This document shows positions 15,975 to 24,735 of a stretch of 42,507 bases of DNA, piece after piece. How positions within the stretch are numbered: the first letter of the stretch is position 1; each line of letters opens with the position of its first letter. Location of the stretch: positions 1-42,507 of the forward strand of contig NZ_VDFY01000183.1 in the NCBI RefSeq assembly GCF_006228125.1, read 5' to 3'. The position numbers and the translations under genes are program-made. Below the pieces are notes generated by a model. The model was not told the origin of the DNA. It searched no databases and saw only the letters and a program-made list of their open reading frames with translations. This stretch comes from Micromonospora orduensis (GTDB lineage Bacteria; Actinomycetota; Actinomycetes; Mycobacteriales; Micromonosporaceae).

Positions 15975-16916
15975 GTGAAGGTCGTCATTCCCGGTGGGAC
16001 CGGACAGGTCGGCACGATCCTCGATCGGGCGTTGACCGCGGCGGGCCACGATGTCGTGCTGTTGACGCGCTCACCCCGGGGCCCAGGTCAGGTCCGCTGG
16101 GACGGCGCCACCCCTGGTCCCTGGGTCGAGCAGATCGACGGCAGCGATGTGGTGGTCAACCTGGCCGGGCGCAGTGTGAGCTGCCGGTACACGCCGGCGC
16201 ACCTCGACGCGATGATGAGTTCACGGATCCGGTCGACGCGGGTGATCGGTGAGGCCATCGCCGCGGCTGCGCGGCCACCCGGGCTGTGGTTGCAGATGAG
16301 CACCGCGACGATCTACGCGCACCGCTTCGACGCGGCCAACGACGAGTACGACGGTCTGATCGGCGGTGGCGAGCCCGACGTGCCGGGGTACTGGGCGTAC
16401 AGCGTCACGATCGCCCAGAACTGGGAGGAGGCTCAGCAGCGGGCGGCAACTCCCGACACGCGCAAGGTCGCACTGCGCTCGGCCATGGTGATGAGCCCCG
16501 ACCGGGGTGGGGTGTTCGACGTGCTGAGCTGGCTCGCGCGACTCGGACTCGGCGGACCGGTCGCGGGCGGTCGGCAGTATGTCTCGTGGATCCACGACCA
16601 GGACTTCGTCCGCGCCATCCAGTTCCTGATCGAACGCGACGACCTGACCGGCGCGGTGAACCTGGCCGCCCCCGGCGCGTTGCCGCAGGGCGAGTTCATG
16701 CGGGCGCTGCGCTCGGCGTGGCGCATGCCGGTCGGCCTGCCGGCCACCAGGTGGATGGCCGAGGTGGGCGCGTTCGCGCTCCGGTCGGACACCGAACTGC
16801 TGTTCAAGAGCCGGCGGGTCGCCCCGGCTCGGCTCTCCGACGCCGGATTCACCTTCGACCATCCGCGGTGGCCGGCCGCGGCGGTGGACCTGACGGCACG
16901 GCGTCGCCGAGGCTGA
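15975..16916 (+). CDS. TIGR01777-type NAD(P)-dependent epimerase-like protein
   Basis: This 313-residue protein of the extended short-chain-dehydrogenase fold begins with the Rossmann motif VIPGGTGQVGTIL. It contains VVNLAGRSV and the SRIRSTRVIGEAI segment characteristic of the TIGR01777 (YfcH-like) family, plus the QMSTATIY strand and a YSVTIAQNWEE helix near the usual active-site region. The catalytic Y-x-x-x-K triad is weak, as is common in this family, so enzymatic activity is uncertain. The GTG at 15975 follows GGAGG. It stands alone between divergent and convergent genes and is probably controlled by the palindrome at 15936-15949. Confidence 0.85.
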   Translation: MKVVIPGGTGQVGTILDRALTAAGHDVVLLTRSPRGPGQVRWDGATPGPWVEQIDGSDVVVNLAGRSVSCRYTPAHLDAMMSSRIRSTRVIGEAIAAAARPPGLWLQMSTATIYAHRFDAANDEYDGLIGGGEPDVPGYWAYSVTIAQNWEEAQQRAATPDTRKVALRSAMVMSPDRGGVFDVLSWLARLGLGGPVAGGRQYVSWIHDQDFVRAIQFLIERDDLTGAVNLAAPGALPQGEFMRALRSAWRMPVGLPATRWMAEVGAFALRSDTELLFKSRRVAPARLSDAGFTFDHPRWPAAAVDLTARRRRG

Positions 16917-16943
16917 CCGCGAGTCGGTCGGCCGAGGACCCCG

Positions 16944-18503
16944 TCAGGCCAGCGGCACCTGCGCCGACCGGCCGCCGTCGCCGGCGGGACGCACACCCTC
17001 GGGGGTGGTGATCGGGGCGGCGACGATCCGGCTGGGCAGCACCGGCGCGTCCCGGCCCGTGCCGTGCCGGCCGTCGCCGCCGGACGACTGCTCGTGGTAG
17101 TCCTGCTCCACGTTGACCGACCAGACGTCGTGCGTACCGCCGGTGGCGATGTTCTCCACCGTGAGCATCGCGGTGAGCATCGAATGGTCCTGGTTGTTGT
17201 AGCGGTGCATGCCGTTGCGACCCACCGGGTGCACGTTCGGCACCGCCTCGGCTAGCCACGCGCGGATCACGTCCACGTTGTGCTGGTAGCTCTCGTCGTA
17301 CACCGGGTAGGCCTTCGGCATGCGCACGACGTAGCCGGCCTCCACCACTCCGGGCCGGACCAGACCCAACCGCTCCAGCTCCGCGGTGGCCAGCGCCACG
17401 AGGTCGGCATCCGGGGTACGCCACATGTCGTCGTCCTCGAACACGAAGTACTCCAGGCCCAGGCAGGTGCGGCCGTCCTTGACGAGGTACGGCGACCAGG
17501 AGCCGAAGTTCTGGATCCGTCCCACCCGTACCCCCGGGTCGTGCACGTAGATCCAGTTGTCGGGGAAGGAGAATTCCGCCGGCACCACGAGCGCGACGGT
17601 CAGGAAGTCGCGGTAGCGCAGGTCGGCGGCGCAGGCCAGCACCTCCGGCGGCGCCGGCGGGCGCAGCGCGGTCACCAGCTCCGAGATCGGCATGGACGAG
17701 ATCACGTGGTCGGCCGGTTCGGTGCGCTGCCCACCCGCCCCGTCGACCGTCACGCTTATCGCCCGCCGCCGCTTCGGGTCGCGGTGCACGGCGGTCACCC
17801 AGGTGCCGGTGGACAGCTGTCCGCCCCGCTTGCGGACCTGTTCAGCGCAGCGCTCCCACATCATCCCGGGCCCGTACTTCGGGTACTGGAACTCCTCGAT
17901 CAGGCTGGTCACGTCCGTGCGGCGGCCACGGGGCAGCAGCGCGTTGCGGATCGCCGTGGCCAGCGACAGGTTCTTGATCCGCTGCGCGGCCCAGTCGGCC
18001 CGCAGCCGGTCCGCCGGCATCCCCCATACCTTCTCGGTGTACGTCTTGAAGAAGATCGAGTACAGCCGCCACCCGAACCGGGCCGACACCCAGCCCTCGA
18101 AGTGCGACTGGTCCCGGGGCGGGCGCAACCGGGCCCGCGCGTACGAGCCGAGGCAGCGGGCCGCCTCCGGCAGTCCCAGGTTGCGCAGCGCGTTCATCGC
18201 GCTGAGCGGGTAGTTGAACAGCGCGCCCCGGTAGAAGATCCGGCTCATCCGGGGCCGGGTCAGGAAGTCCTCGTCGGGCAGGATCTCGTGCCAGAACGCC
18301 TCCACCCGGGGCACCTTCGTGAAGAACCGGTGCCCGCCGATGTCGAACCGCCACCCGTCGCGCTCCACGGTCCGACTGATCCCGCCGACCACCTCGTCGG
18401 CCTCGAAGATCTGGACCGACCGGCCGTGCCGCAGCAGCTCGTACGCCGCCGTGAGCCCCGCCGGCCCCGCGCCGATGACCACCGTGCCGTGCTGCTCGCT
18501 CAT
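16944..18503 (-). CDS. UDP-galactopyranose-mutase/protoporphyrinogen-oxidase-like flavoprotein
   Basis: This 519-residue enzyme begins with a dinucleotide motif (VVIGAGPAGLTAAYELLRHG) and an acidic EADEVVGGISRT stretch. It continues with FDIGGHRFFTKVPRVE and the FFKTYTEKVWGMP segment typical of NAD(P)/FAD-dependent UGM-like oxidoreductases of glycan loci. The C-terminal 50 residues (after VEQDYHE) are glycine- and proline-rich and probably disordered. The likely role is rearrangement or oxidation of a sugar nucleotide for surface glycan assembly; this is inferred from family and from the divergent mannosyltransferase. The ATG at 18503 follows GGGAG. Confidence 0.8.
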   Translation of the reverse strand: MSEQHGTVVIGAGPAGLTAAYELLRHGRSVQIFEADEVVGGISRTVERDGWRFDIGGHRFFTKVPRVEAFWHEILPDEDFLTRPRMSRIFYRGALFNYPLSAMNALRNLGLPEAARCLGSYARARLRPPRDQSHFEGWVSARFGWRLYSIFFKTYTEKVWGMPADRLRADWAAQRIKNLSLATAIRNALLPRGRRTDVTSLIEEFQYPKYGPGMMWERCAEQVRKRGGQLSTGTWVTAVHRDPKRRRAISVTVDGAGGQRTEPADHVISSMPISELVTALRPPAPPEVLACAADLRYRDFLTVALVVPAEFSFPDNWIYVHDPGVRVGRIQNFGSWSPYLVKDGRTCLGLEYFVFEDDDMWRTPDADLVALATAELERLGLVRPGVVEAGYVVRMPKAYPVYDESYQHNVDVIRAWLAEAVPNVHPVGRNGMHRYNNQDHSMLTAMLTVENIATGGTHDVWSVNVEQDYHEQSSGGDGRHGTGRDAPVLPSRIVAAPITTPEGVRPAGDGGRSAQVPLA

Positions 18504-18679
18504 GCCGCCGTACTCCCTGATCGCCCGCGATGGTTGAGGCGCGGCGCGTACCCGTTCTGCCCGGAATGTCACCTCGCGGTCGTGGTGTTTCCGCTCCGGA
18601 GGGGTGCGCGACGGCGTACAACAACAGGGGCGACACCCTCCCGCGGCGGGTGGGCCGGCGGACCGGGGGAGCGGGGCGG

Positions 18680-19906
18680 ATGCACCGGTGGCGAAGCGGC
18701 GCGAGGACGCTGGCCCCCCGGTTGGCGGGTGGCGTCCGGGCCGTCGCGCGGCTGGTCCGCCGCGTTCCGCCGCCCTGGCCGTACGTGATCGGCCTGTTCG
18801 TCGGCGCGAAGGTGCTGCTGACCCTCCTCGGGCTGCTGGTGCTGCACGCCTGGGACGGCATTCCCGGCGCACCGCCCGCCGACGAGACGCTGATGTGGGC
18901 ACAGCAGCGGGAGACCTCGGGGCACCGGTGGATCTCCTTCTGGTTCGCCTGGGACGGGCTGCTCTACCTGCGGCTGAGCGAGCTGCCCCTGACCGGGCCG
19001 TGGCGGGATTTCGGCTTCCCCCTGCTGTATCCGTTCCTGGCCCGACCGGTCGGCGCGCTGCTCGGCGGCGACAACGCCCTGGCCCTGCTGCTGATCAGCA
19101 ACGTCGCGTTCCTGCTGGCCCTCGCCTACGGTTACCGGCTGGCCGAGCTGCTGCTCGGCGACGCGGGCGCGGCCCGCCGGTTCACCAGGTACCTGGTGCT
19201 GCTGCCGACCGCGTTCCTGTTCCAGGCCGCGTTGACCGAGTCGCTCTTCGTCTGCCTGGCGCTGGCCGCGTTCTACCACGCCGAACGGCGACAGTGGCTG
19301 CTGGTCGGTGTGCTCGGCTACTTCCTGGCGATGAGCCGGTCGGTCGGCCTGCTCGTCGCGCTGCCGCTGGCCCTGGTGCTGCTGCGCCAGCACGACTGGC
19401 GCCTCGGCCCGCGCGCCCTGCTCGGCTACCTGCGGATTGGCTGGCCGTTGCTGCTGCTGCCCGCCGGGTGGTTCACCTTCATGGCGTACTGCCGGTGGCG
19501 GGGTGGGGACTGGTTCGCCTACCAGCACGCCCAGCGGACCGGGTGGGGGATCGAGGTGCAGAACCCGGTGCCTGTGCTGTTCGGCGGCCTGGCCGGGGAG
19601 CCGCGCGACGCCGCGCGGGTGTGGTTCGCCGTGGCCGTGCTGGCCGTGCTGGTCGCCGGGTTCCGCCGCCGGGAGCTGGCCTACCTGGTCTACGGCGTCC
19701 TCATGGTGCTGGTGCCGCTGTCGATGGGTCCGGCGGTGTACAAGAGCCTGCTGCGGTACCTGCTCGCCGCCTTTCCGGTGGCCCTGGTGCTGGCCCGCTG
19801 GTCCCGCCGCGCCAGCGTCGACGTGTGGCTGACCGCTGCGCTCGCCGTGGTGCAGGGCGCGCTGTTCGTTCTCTGGCTCACCTACTGGACCCACATGATC
19901 ATCTGA
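18680..19906 (+). CDS. GT-C mannosyltransferase-like membrane protein
   Basis: The protein (408 residues) has about nine membrane helices and the GT-C pattern seen in bacterial PIG-V-like mannosyltransferases. A first helix YVIGLFVGAKVLLTLLGLL is followed by an extracytoplasmic loop with WFAWDGLLYLRLSE, where the acidic D-G-x-x-Y patch binds the polyprenyl-phosphate sugar donor. It would add a mannose-like sugar to a lipid or protein on the outer face of the membrane. I chose the ATG at 18680 because of GGGGGAGCGGGGCGG just before it; the open frame upstream to 18530 lacks a membrane helix. It is divergent from the UGM-like gene. Confidence 0.8.
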   Translation: MHRWRSGARTLAPRLAGGVRAVARLVRRVPPPWPYVIGLFVGAKVLLTLLGLLVLHAWDGIPGAPPADETLMWAQQRETSGHRWISFWFAWDGLLYLRLSELPLTGPWRDFGFPLLYPFLARPVGALLGGDNALALLLISNVAFLLALAYGYRLAELLLGDAGAARRFTRYLVLLPTAFLFQAALTESLFVCLALAAFYHAERRQWLLVGVLGYFLAMSRSVGLLVALPLALVLLRQHDWRLGPRALLGYLRIGWPLLLLPAGWFTFMAYCRWRGGDWFAYQHAQRTGWGIEVQNPVPVLFGGLAGEPRDAARVWFAVAVLAVLVAGFRRRELAYLVYGVLMVLVPLSMGPAVYKSLLRYLLAAFPVALVLARWSRRASVDVWLTAALAVVQGALFVLWLTYWTHMII

Positions 19907-19939
19907 TTGGGGCTGCCGCCGGGCGGGCAGGATGAGCGG

Positions 19940-20380
19940 ATGACCGAGCCACGGGTGCGCCTCGACGACCTCGGCGCCTGGCTGATCAAGGGCAACGCCG
20001 ACCTGGTCGACCTGACCGGCCGCTTCGCCCGCGACCCCCTGGTGACGAGCTGGTGCGTACGCCCCGGCTACCGGGCACGCCTGATGCGCGCCGGGCAGCC
20101 GGTGGTCTTCTGGGCCAGCGGGAGCCGCGGTCGACTGCCGTACGGGGTGTGGGGCGTCGGCCGGGTCACCGGGGACGCCGAGCCGGGCGCGCCTAGGCAG
20201 CCCTGGTCGGTGCCACTGGACCTGCCCATCCTCGCCGAACAGGACCGGGTGCCCCGGCCGCTGTTGCGCGCCGACGACCGGCTCGCCGCCCTGGAGGTGT
20301 TCCGTCAGCCGCAGGCCGCCAACCCCTCGTACCTGACCGTTGCCCAGTTCGCCGCCCTGCGTACCCACCTGCCGGCCTGA
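19940..20380 (+). CDS. EVE-domain-like protein
   Basis: This 146-residue cytoplasmic protein looks like an EVE/PUA-related domain. WLIKGNADLVDL is the N-terminal strand-helix unit, SWCVRPGYRARLMRAGQPVVFWASG aligns with the core EVE region, and GVWGVGRVTGDAE closes it. EVE domains bind modified nucleobases in RNA or DNA in known members, so a reader or sensor role is inferred. The start at 19940 (MTEPRVRL) is preceded by an AGGA-rich stretch. It lies between a mannosyltransferase gene and a GNAT gene without a clear functional link. Confidence 0.65.
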   Translation: MTEPRVRLDDLGAWLIKGNADLVDLTGRFARDPLVTSWCVRPGYRARLMRAGQPVVFWASGSRGRLPYGVWGVGRVTGDAEPGAPRQPWSVPLDLPILAEQDRVPRPLLRADDRLAALEVFRQPQAANPSYLTVAQFAALRTHLPA

Positions 20381-20463
20381 GCCCGCCCCGGCTGGCACCC
20401 GACCTCCGCCCCTGTGCGAGCCTGCTACCCGTCGTCGCACACACGCACCTTCGTGGAGGCCCG

Positions 20464-21036
20464 GTGTTCGCCCTGCCGCTGACCGAGGACGTCGAACTGC
20501 GCCCGCTGGACCCGTGGCGCGCCGAGGAGTTCCTCGCCAACCTGGACCGGGCGCGCGAGCACATCCAGCCCTGGGTCGCGTCCTCCTTCGTCGCCACCGA
20601 CCTGCCGTCGGCCCGTGCTGTGTTGCAGCGGTACGCGGACCGCTGGGCCAGCGACAGCGGCGGCATCTGGGGGCTGTGGTGGCGCGGCACGCTGGTCGGC
20701 GGCGTCATGTTCGTGTCGTTCGACGCGACGCTTGGCGTCTGCGAGGTCGGCTGCTGGGTGGAGCCGGCGGCGCAGGGCAGGGGCATCGTCGCGCCGGCGG
20801 TCCGCCGGATCATCGACTGGGCGGTCCGCGAGCGCGGCATCCAGCGGGTGGAGTGGCGTACCAGCGCCGACAACACCCGCAGCAAGGCCCTCGCCGGCCG
20901 GCTCGGCCTGCGCCTGGACGGCACGCTGCGCCAGCTGTACCCGGGCCCGCGGGGACGCATCGACCTGGAGGTCTGGTCGGTGCTGGCGGACGAATGGCTG
21001 GCCGCGCCCACCGGCTCGTCACCCACCGTCCACTGA
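20464..21036 (+). CDS. GNAT N-acetyltransferase (RimJ/RimL type)
   Basis: This 190-residue enzyme shows the RimJ/RimL pattern. VELRPLDPWRAEEFLANLDR is the first fold unit. CEVGCWVEPAAQGRGIVAPA contains the acetyl-CoA pyrophosphate loop (Q-G-R-G-I). VEWRTSADNTRSKALAGRLG is the C-terminal helix region. It would acetylate a protein N-terminus or another amine; the acceptor is unknown. The start is GTG at 20464 after GGAGG. It is followed 42 nt later by the Phd-like gene, but the two families do not form a known toxin-antitoxin pair. Confidence 0.85.
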   Translation: MFALPLTEDVELRPLDPWRAEEFLANLDRAREHIQPWVASSFVATDLPSARAVLQRYADRWASDSGGIWGLWWRGTLVGGVMFVSFDATLGVCEVGCWVEPAAQGRGIVAPAVRRIIDWAVRERGIQRVEWRTSADNTRSKALAGRLGLRLDGTLRQLYPGPRGRIDLEVWSVLADEWLAAPTGSSPTVH

Positions 21037-21078
21037 CGACAGCGAATTTCTGTCGTACCCGCGCGGCACCATGCATCC

Positions 21079-21492
21079 ATGGCCGTCCCCGCGCTCACCC
21101 CGCACCCCGACCCGCCGCGTTCCGTGCCGCTGCGTGAGGCGCGCACCCGGTTCAGTCAGCTCGTCGCGCTGGCCGAGCTGACCGACGCGGTCACCGTCGT
21201 CACCCGCGACGGCGATCCCCGCCCGGTCGCCGCGATCGTCCCCGCCGCAGCAGCCCGCAGTAGCGCACAGGCCCGCGCCGACGCCGACCGCCTCGCCGCG
21301 GTCACTGCCGGGTGGGCCCGCCGCCTCGACGAGCAGCACCGCCTCAGCAGCCAGCGGCACGCCGCCGAGCTGGGCGCGGTCCGTGCCGCGCTCGCCGAGG
21401 CGTGGGCCGAGCTGGACCGTCGGGTCGTCCCCGGCAGCGATCCGGCGCTGGCCCGGCTGCGCGCCGCGCACAACGACCTGCTCGCGGACTGA
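21079..21492 (+). CDS. Orphan Phd/YefM-like DNA-binding protein with coiled-coil tail
   Basis: Residues about 13-56 look like a Phd/YefM antitoxin DNA-binding domain (VPLREARTRFSQLVALAELT, then VVTRDGDPRPVAAIVPA). Antitoxins of this type are usually 80-90 residues with a short toxin-binding tail. This one has 137 residues and continues as a long alanine/arginine-rich helix likely to form a coiled coil. No toxin gene follows; the next gene is convergent modC. It may act as a stand-alone regulator, or it may partner a toxin elsewhere. The ATG at 21079 has no strong ribosome-binding site. Confidence 0.65.
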   Translation: MAVPALTPHPDPPRSVPLREARTRFSQLVALAELTDAVTVVTRDGDPRPVAAIVPAAAARSSAQARADADRLAAVTAGWARRLDEQHRLSSQRHAAELGAVRAALAEAWAELDRRVVPGSDPALARLRAAHNDLLAD

Positions 21493-21526
21493 CCCGACGG
21501 CCTCCCCGCCGACGACCTTCCCGCCG

Positions 21527-22594
21527 TCAGCCGGTGGCCGGGTAGGCGTGCGTCTCCGTCGCCTTGAGCGCCACCCAGACTCGCTGGCCGGGGGTCAGCC
21601 GTAGCTGGGCGGCGGCCGCGGGCGTCACGTCCGCGGCCACCCCGATCGGTCCGTCGAGCTGCACCCGCACGTTGTCGCCGTGCCGCTGGACTCCGACGAC
21701 CGTGCCCGCCCAGGTGTTGCGGGGGCTGCCCTCGGGTCGGGCCGGATGCAGGGCCACCGACGCCGGACGGAACGCCACGAACGCCTCGCCCGCCAGCCGG
21801 TCCGCCACGGCGAGTGTCAGGTCCGGCGCGACGCGTACCTCGTGCCCGTCGGCCCGCCCCCGGTAGAGGTTCAGCCCGACAAGCCGAGCGACGTAGTCGG
21901 TACGCGGACGGGCCGTGACGCTCGGCCCGTCGCCCTCCTGCACCACCCGTCCCCCCTCCACGATGACCAGCCGGTCGGCCAGCGCGAGCGCGTCGAGCGG
22001 GTCGTGGGTGACCAGCACCGTCGCACCCGGGTGCGCGGCCAGGTGGCGGTGCAGTTCCGCGCGGGTGTCCAACCGGGTGCGGGCGTCCAGGGCGGCGAGC
22101 GGTTCGTCCAGCAGCAGCAGCGCCGGCGCCACGGCCAGCGCGCGCGCCAACGCCACCCGCTGCGCCTGCCCGCCGGACAGCTGCCGGGGCCGACGCGGCG
22201 CCTGATCGGCCAGCCCCACCCGATCCAGCCAGTCCCGGGCCGTGGCCCGCGCGGCGCGTCTGTCGATGCCGTGCCGGCGCGGCCCGAAGGCCACGTTGTC
22301 GAGCGCGCTCAGGTGCGGAAACAGCAGGTAGTCCTGGAAGACCACCCCTACCGACCGCCGTTCGGTGGGCACCCAGAAGCCTGTCGCCGGCCGGTCCAGG
22401 TCGGTGCCGTCGAGCGTGACGTGCCCGGCCGAGAGGGGGTGCAGCCCGGCAAGCGCGCGCAGCGCGGTGGTCTTGCCGGCGCCGTTCGGGCCGAGCAGCG
22501 CGACCACCTCGCCGGGTGCGACCCGCAGCGGGACGTCGAGCCGGAAGGCGCCCCGGTCGACGATGATCCGGGCGTCCAGCAGCGGACGGCTCAT
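21527..22594 (-). CDS. modC: Molybdate ABC transporter ATP-binding protein
   Basis: This 355-residue ATPase powers molybdate import. Walker A is LGPNGAGKT (residues 34-42), the signature is LSGGQAQR, Walker B is LLLLDEPLAALD, and the switch histidine is in VLVTHD. The C-terminal 120 residues form a TOBE/Mop-like domain (WAGTVVGVQRHGDNVRVQLD) that binds molybdate in the family and gives feedback control. It is the last gene of the mod operon and its ATG (22594) overlaps the modB stop by 4 nt. Tungstate or sulfate transport is less likely given the ModA and HTH-Mop neighbours. Confidence 0.92.
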   Translation of the reverse strand: MSRPLLDARIIVDRGAFRLDVPLRVAPGEVVALLGPNGAGKTTALRALAGLHPLSAGHVTLDGTDLDRPATGFWVPTERRSVGVVFQDYLLFPHLSALDNVAFGPRRHGIDRRAARATARDWLDRVGLADQAPRRPRQLSGGQAQRVALARALAVAPALLLLDEPLAALDARTRLDTRAELHRHLAAHPGATVLVTHDPLDALALADRLVIVEGGRVVQEGDGPSVTARPRTDYVARLVGLNLYRGRADGHEVRVAPDLTLAVADRLAGEAFVAFRPASVALHPARPEGSPRNTWAGTVVGVQRHGDNVRVQLDGPIGVAADVTPAAAAQLRLTPGQRVWVALKATETHAYPATG

Positions 22595-23406
22595 GCGCTT
22601 GTCATCCAGCGGTCCCGCAGTGCCACCAGGATGCTCACCGACACGACGAGCAGCACCAGGCTGAGCACGATCGCGGACTCCAGGTCGGTCTCCAACGCCA
22701 GGTACACGGCGAGCGGCATGGTCTGCGTCCGACCGGGATAGTTGCCGGCGAAGGTGATGGTGGCGCCGAACTCGCCGAGCGCCCGCGCCCAGCAGAGCAC
22801 CGCCCCGGCGGCCAGCCCCGGCGCCACCAGCGGCAACGTGACATGGGTGAAGGTGGTCCACCGGCCGGCGCCCAGCGTGGCGGCCGCCTCCTCGTAGCGA
22901 TGGTCCGCCGCCCGGAGCGCACCCTCCACCGCGATGACCAGGAACGGCATGGCGACGAACGACTCGGCCAGCACCACACCGGCGGTGGTGAACGGCAGCG
23001 TGACGCCGAACGTGGCGTCCAGCCAGCCACCGAGCAGCCCGCGCCTGCCGAAGACCAGCAGCAGCGCCACACCACCGACCACCGGCGGCAGCACCAGCGG
23101 CACGGTGACCAGGGCGCGGACCAGCCGTCGGCCGGGGAACTCGACCCGCGCCAGCAGCCACGCCAGTGGCACCCCGAGCAGCAGGCAGAACACGGTGGCC
23201 AGCGTCGCGGTCTGCACCGACAACCGCAGCGCGGTCAGCGCGCCCGGCTCGGTGAGCCGCTGCGGCAACGTCGTCCACGGCGCCCGGAGCACCAGCCCCG
23301 TCAGCGGCAGGACGAGGAAGAGCAACCCGAACCCGGCAGGGATCAGCAACGCCGCCGGAACGCGTCCCCGCCGCCGGGGTACGGCGGTGCCGAGGGCCCG
23401 ACTCAC
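22591..23406 (-). CDS. modB: Molybdate ABC transporter permease
   Basis: This 271-residue inner-membrane protein has about six hydrophobic segments (for example IPAGFGLLFLVLPLTGLVL) and the ModB/CysT permease pattern. The cytoplasmic EAA loop is YEEAAATLGAGRWTTFTHVTLP, whose conserved glycine contacts the ATPase. The family forms the membrane channel for molybdate. Its start shares 4 nt with the modA stop and its stop shares 4 nt with the modC start, so it is translationally coupled on both sides. Confidence 0.92.
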   Translation of the reverse strand: MSRALGTAVPRRRGRVPAALLIPAGFGLLFLVLPLTGLVLRAPWTTLPQRLTEPGALTALRLSVQTATLATVFCLLLGVPLAWLLARVEFPGRRLVRALVTVPLVLPPVVGGVALLLVFGRRGLLGGWLDATFGVTLPFTTAGVVLAESFVAMPFLVIAVEGALRAADHRYEEAAATLGAGRWTTFTHVTLPLVAPGLAAGAVLCWARALGEFGATITFAGNYPGRTQTMPLAVYLALETDLESAIVLSLVLLVVSVSILVALRDRWMTSA

Positions 23407-24200
23407 GGCGCCTGGAAGCCGGCCTCGGCGAGGACGGCCTGGGCCGGCGCCGAGCGGACGTACGCGACGAAGGCCCGGGCGCCGGCCCTGTTCGGTGCGT
23501 CCTTCACCGCGACGATCAGATAGTCGTTGACCGCCCGCGCCGACTCGGGAAACTCGACCCCTGTCACGTCGGCGCTCGCCGCCCGCGCGTCCGTGCGGTA
23601 GACCAGGGCGGCGTCGACCTCACCGAGCCTCACCTTGGCCAGCGCGCCCTTGACGTCCTGCTCCAGGGTCACCGGGGTCAGCGTGACGCCGGCCGCGTCG
23701 AGGGCCGACCGGGCCGCCGCGCCGCAGGGCACCTGGTCGGCGCAGAGCGCCACCTTCACCCCCGGGCGGGTCAGGCCGGCCAGCCCGGTGACCCCAGCCG
23801 GGTTGCCCCGGGGCACCGCGATCACCAGTTGGTTGCGCGCGAAGACGCTCGGTGTGCCGTCGGCGTTGCCGGCCTCGGTCACCGTCGTCATGTTCCTCGG
23901 CGCGGCCGAGGCGAAGACGTCCGCCGGCGCGCCCTGGTTGATCTGGTTGGCCAGGGCGGAGCTACCGGCCAGGTTGAGGGTGACAGTGGTGCCCGGGTTG
24001 GCGGCCTCGAAGTCCCTGCCGATCCTGGTGAACGACTCGGTGAGCGACGCGGCGGCGAACACCGTCACCGTGCCGGTGACCCGGCCGTCCGCGGCCGCGC
24101 CCGCGGAACCCGGGTCGTCGCCACCGCCGCAGCCGGCCATCACCAGTACGGCGAACGCCGCCACGGCGGCCAGCGTCGTACGCCCACCCCGCCCGGTCAT
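23403..24200 (-). CDS. modA: Molybdate-binding lipoprotein
   Basis: This 265-residue protein has a lipoprotein signal (AAVAAFAVLVMAGC, lipidated C24) and is anchored outside the membrane. It shows the ModA pattern: VFAAASLTESFTRIGRDFE for oxyanion binding, NLAGSSALANQINQGAPADV for the ligand serines, and ARNQLVIAVPRGNPAG at the hinge. ModA captures molybdate (and often tungstate) and delivers it to ModB. It is the first transport gene after the HTH-Mop regulator, overlapping it by 4 nt. Confidence 0.93.
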   Translation of the reverse strand: MTGRGGRTTLAAVAAFAVLVMAGCGGGDDPGSAGAAADGRVTGTVTVFAAASLTESFTRIGRDFEAANPGTTVTLNLAGSSALANQINQGAPADVFASAAPRNMTTVTEAGNADGTPSVFARNQLVIAVPRGNPAGVTGLAGLTRPGVKVALCADQVPCGAAARSALDAAGVTLTPVTLEQDVKGALAKVRLGEVDAALVYRTDARAASADVTGVEFPESARAVNDYLIVAVKDAPNRAGARAFVAYVRSAPAQAVLAEAGFQAP

Positions 24201-24622
24201 TCGCCGGCCCCCGTCCGGGCCGGGGCGGCGGGGGCGGCCCGCTCCACCACCACGGTGGTCGACTTGATGACCGCGACCGCCACCGAGCCCACCCGCAGGT
24301 CCAGGTCGTCGACGGCCTCCCGGCTCATCAACGACACCACCCGGAACGGACCGGCCTGGATGTCGACCTGGGCCATCACCGTGTCCTTGCGGACGTCCAC
24401 GACGATGCCGCGCAGCCGGTTGCGCGCGGAGGAGAACCCGGCGCCCGCGTCCGGGTCGGCGGCCTGAGCGCGGGCGAAGGCGGCCAGGTCGACGCCCTCG
24501 ATGATCCGATGACCGTGGCCGTCGCGCCCGGCGGGCAGCCGCCCCGCGTCCACCCAGCGGCGGATCGTGTCGGCGCTGACGCCGAGCAACTCGGCCGCCG
24601 CGCCGATCCGGAAAGTCGTCAC
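24197..24622 (-). CDS. HTH-Mop (TOBE) molybdate-responsive regulator
   Basis: This 141-residue protein joins a MerR/excisionase-like HTH (AAELLGVSADTIRRWVDAGR, then LPAGRDGHGHRI) to a single Mop/TOBE domain (RNRLRGIVVDVRKDTVMAQV, then SREAVDDLDLRVGSVAVAVI). Mop domains bind molybdate or tungstate, so the protein should sense molybdate and control the operon it heads. It is a short alternative to classical ModE, which has a different winged HTH and two Mop domains. I chose the GTG at 24622 because the HTH begins immediately after it (VTTFRIGAAAELL). Its stop overlaps the modA start by 4 nt. Confidence 0.85.
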   Translation of the reverse strand: MTTFRIGAAAELLGVSADTIRRWVDAGRLPAGRDGHGHRIIEGVDLAAFARAQAADPDAGAGFSSARNRLRGIVVDVRKDTVMAQVDIQAGPFRVVSLMSREAVDDLDLRVGSVAVAVIKSTTVVVERAAPAAPARTGAGE

Positions 24623-24735
24623 CGGCTCACCGTAGACCTCGCATCCGCAAGTACGGAAGGCCCGATCGAGCCGTATCCACATGGTCGGATGCGCACGATG
24701 CCTTGCACATGCGCCACCTGCCCGAAGGGCCTGCT

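Noticed and set aside
18569..20440. 623-codon minus-strand frame
   Set aside because: It is the shadow of the mannosyltransferase and EVE-like genes and is low-complexity Gln/Gly/Arg sequence.
20464..21492. GNAT gene plus Phd-like gene as a toxin-antitoxin pair
   Set aside because: GNAT toxins pair with ribbon-helix-helix antitoxins and come after them; this GNAT is a RimJ/RimL type and precedes a Phd-like protein.
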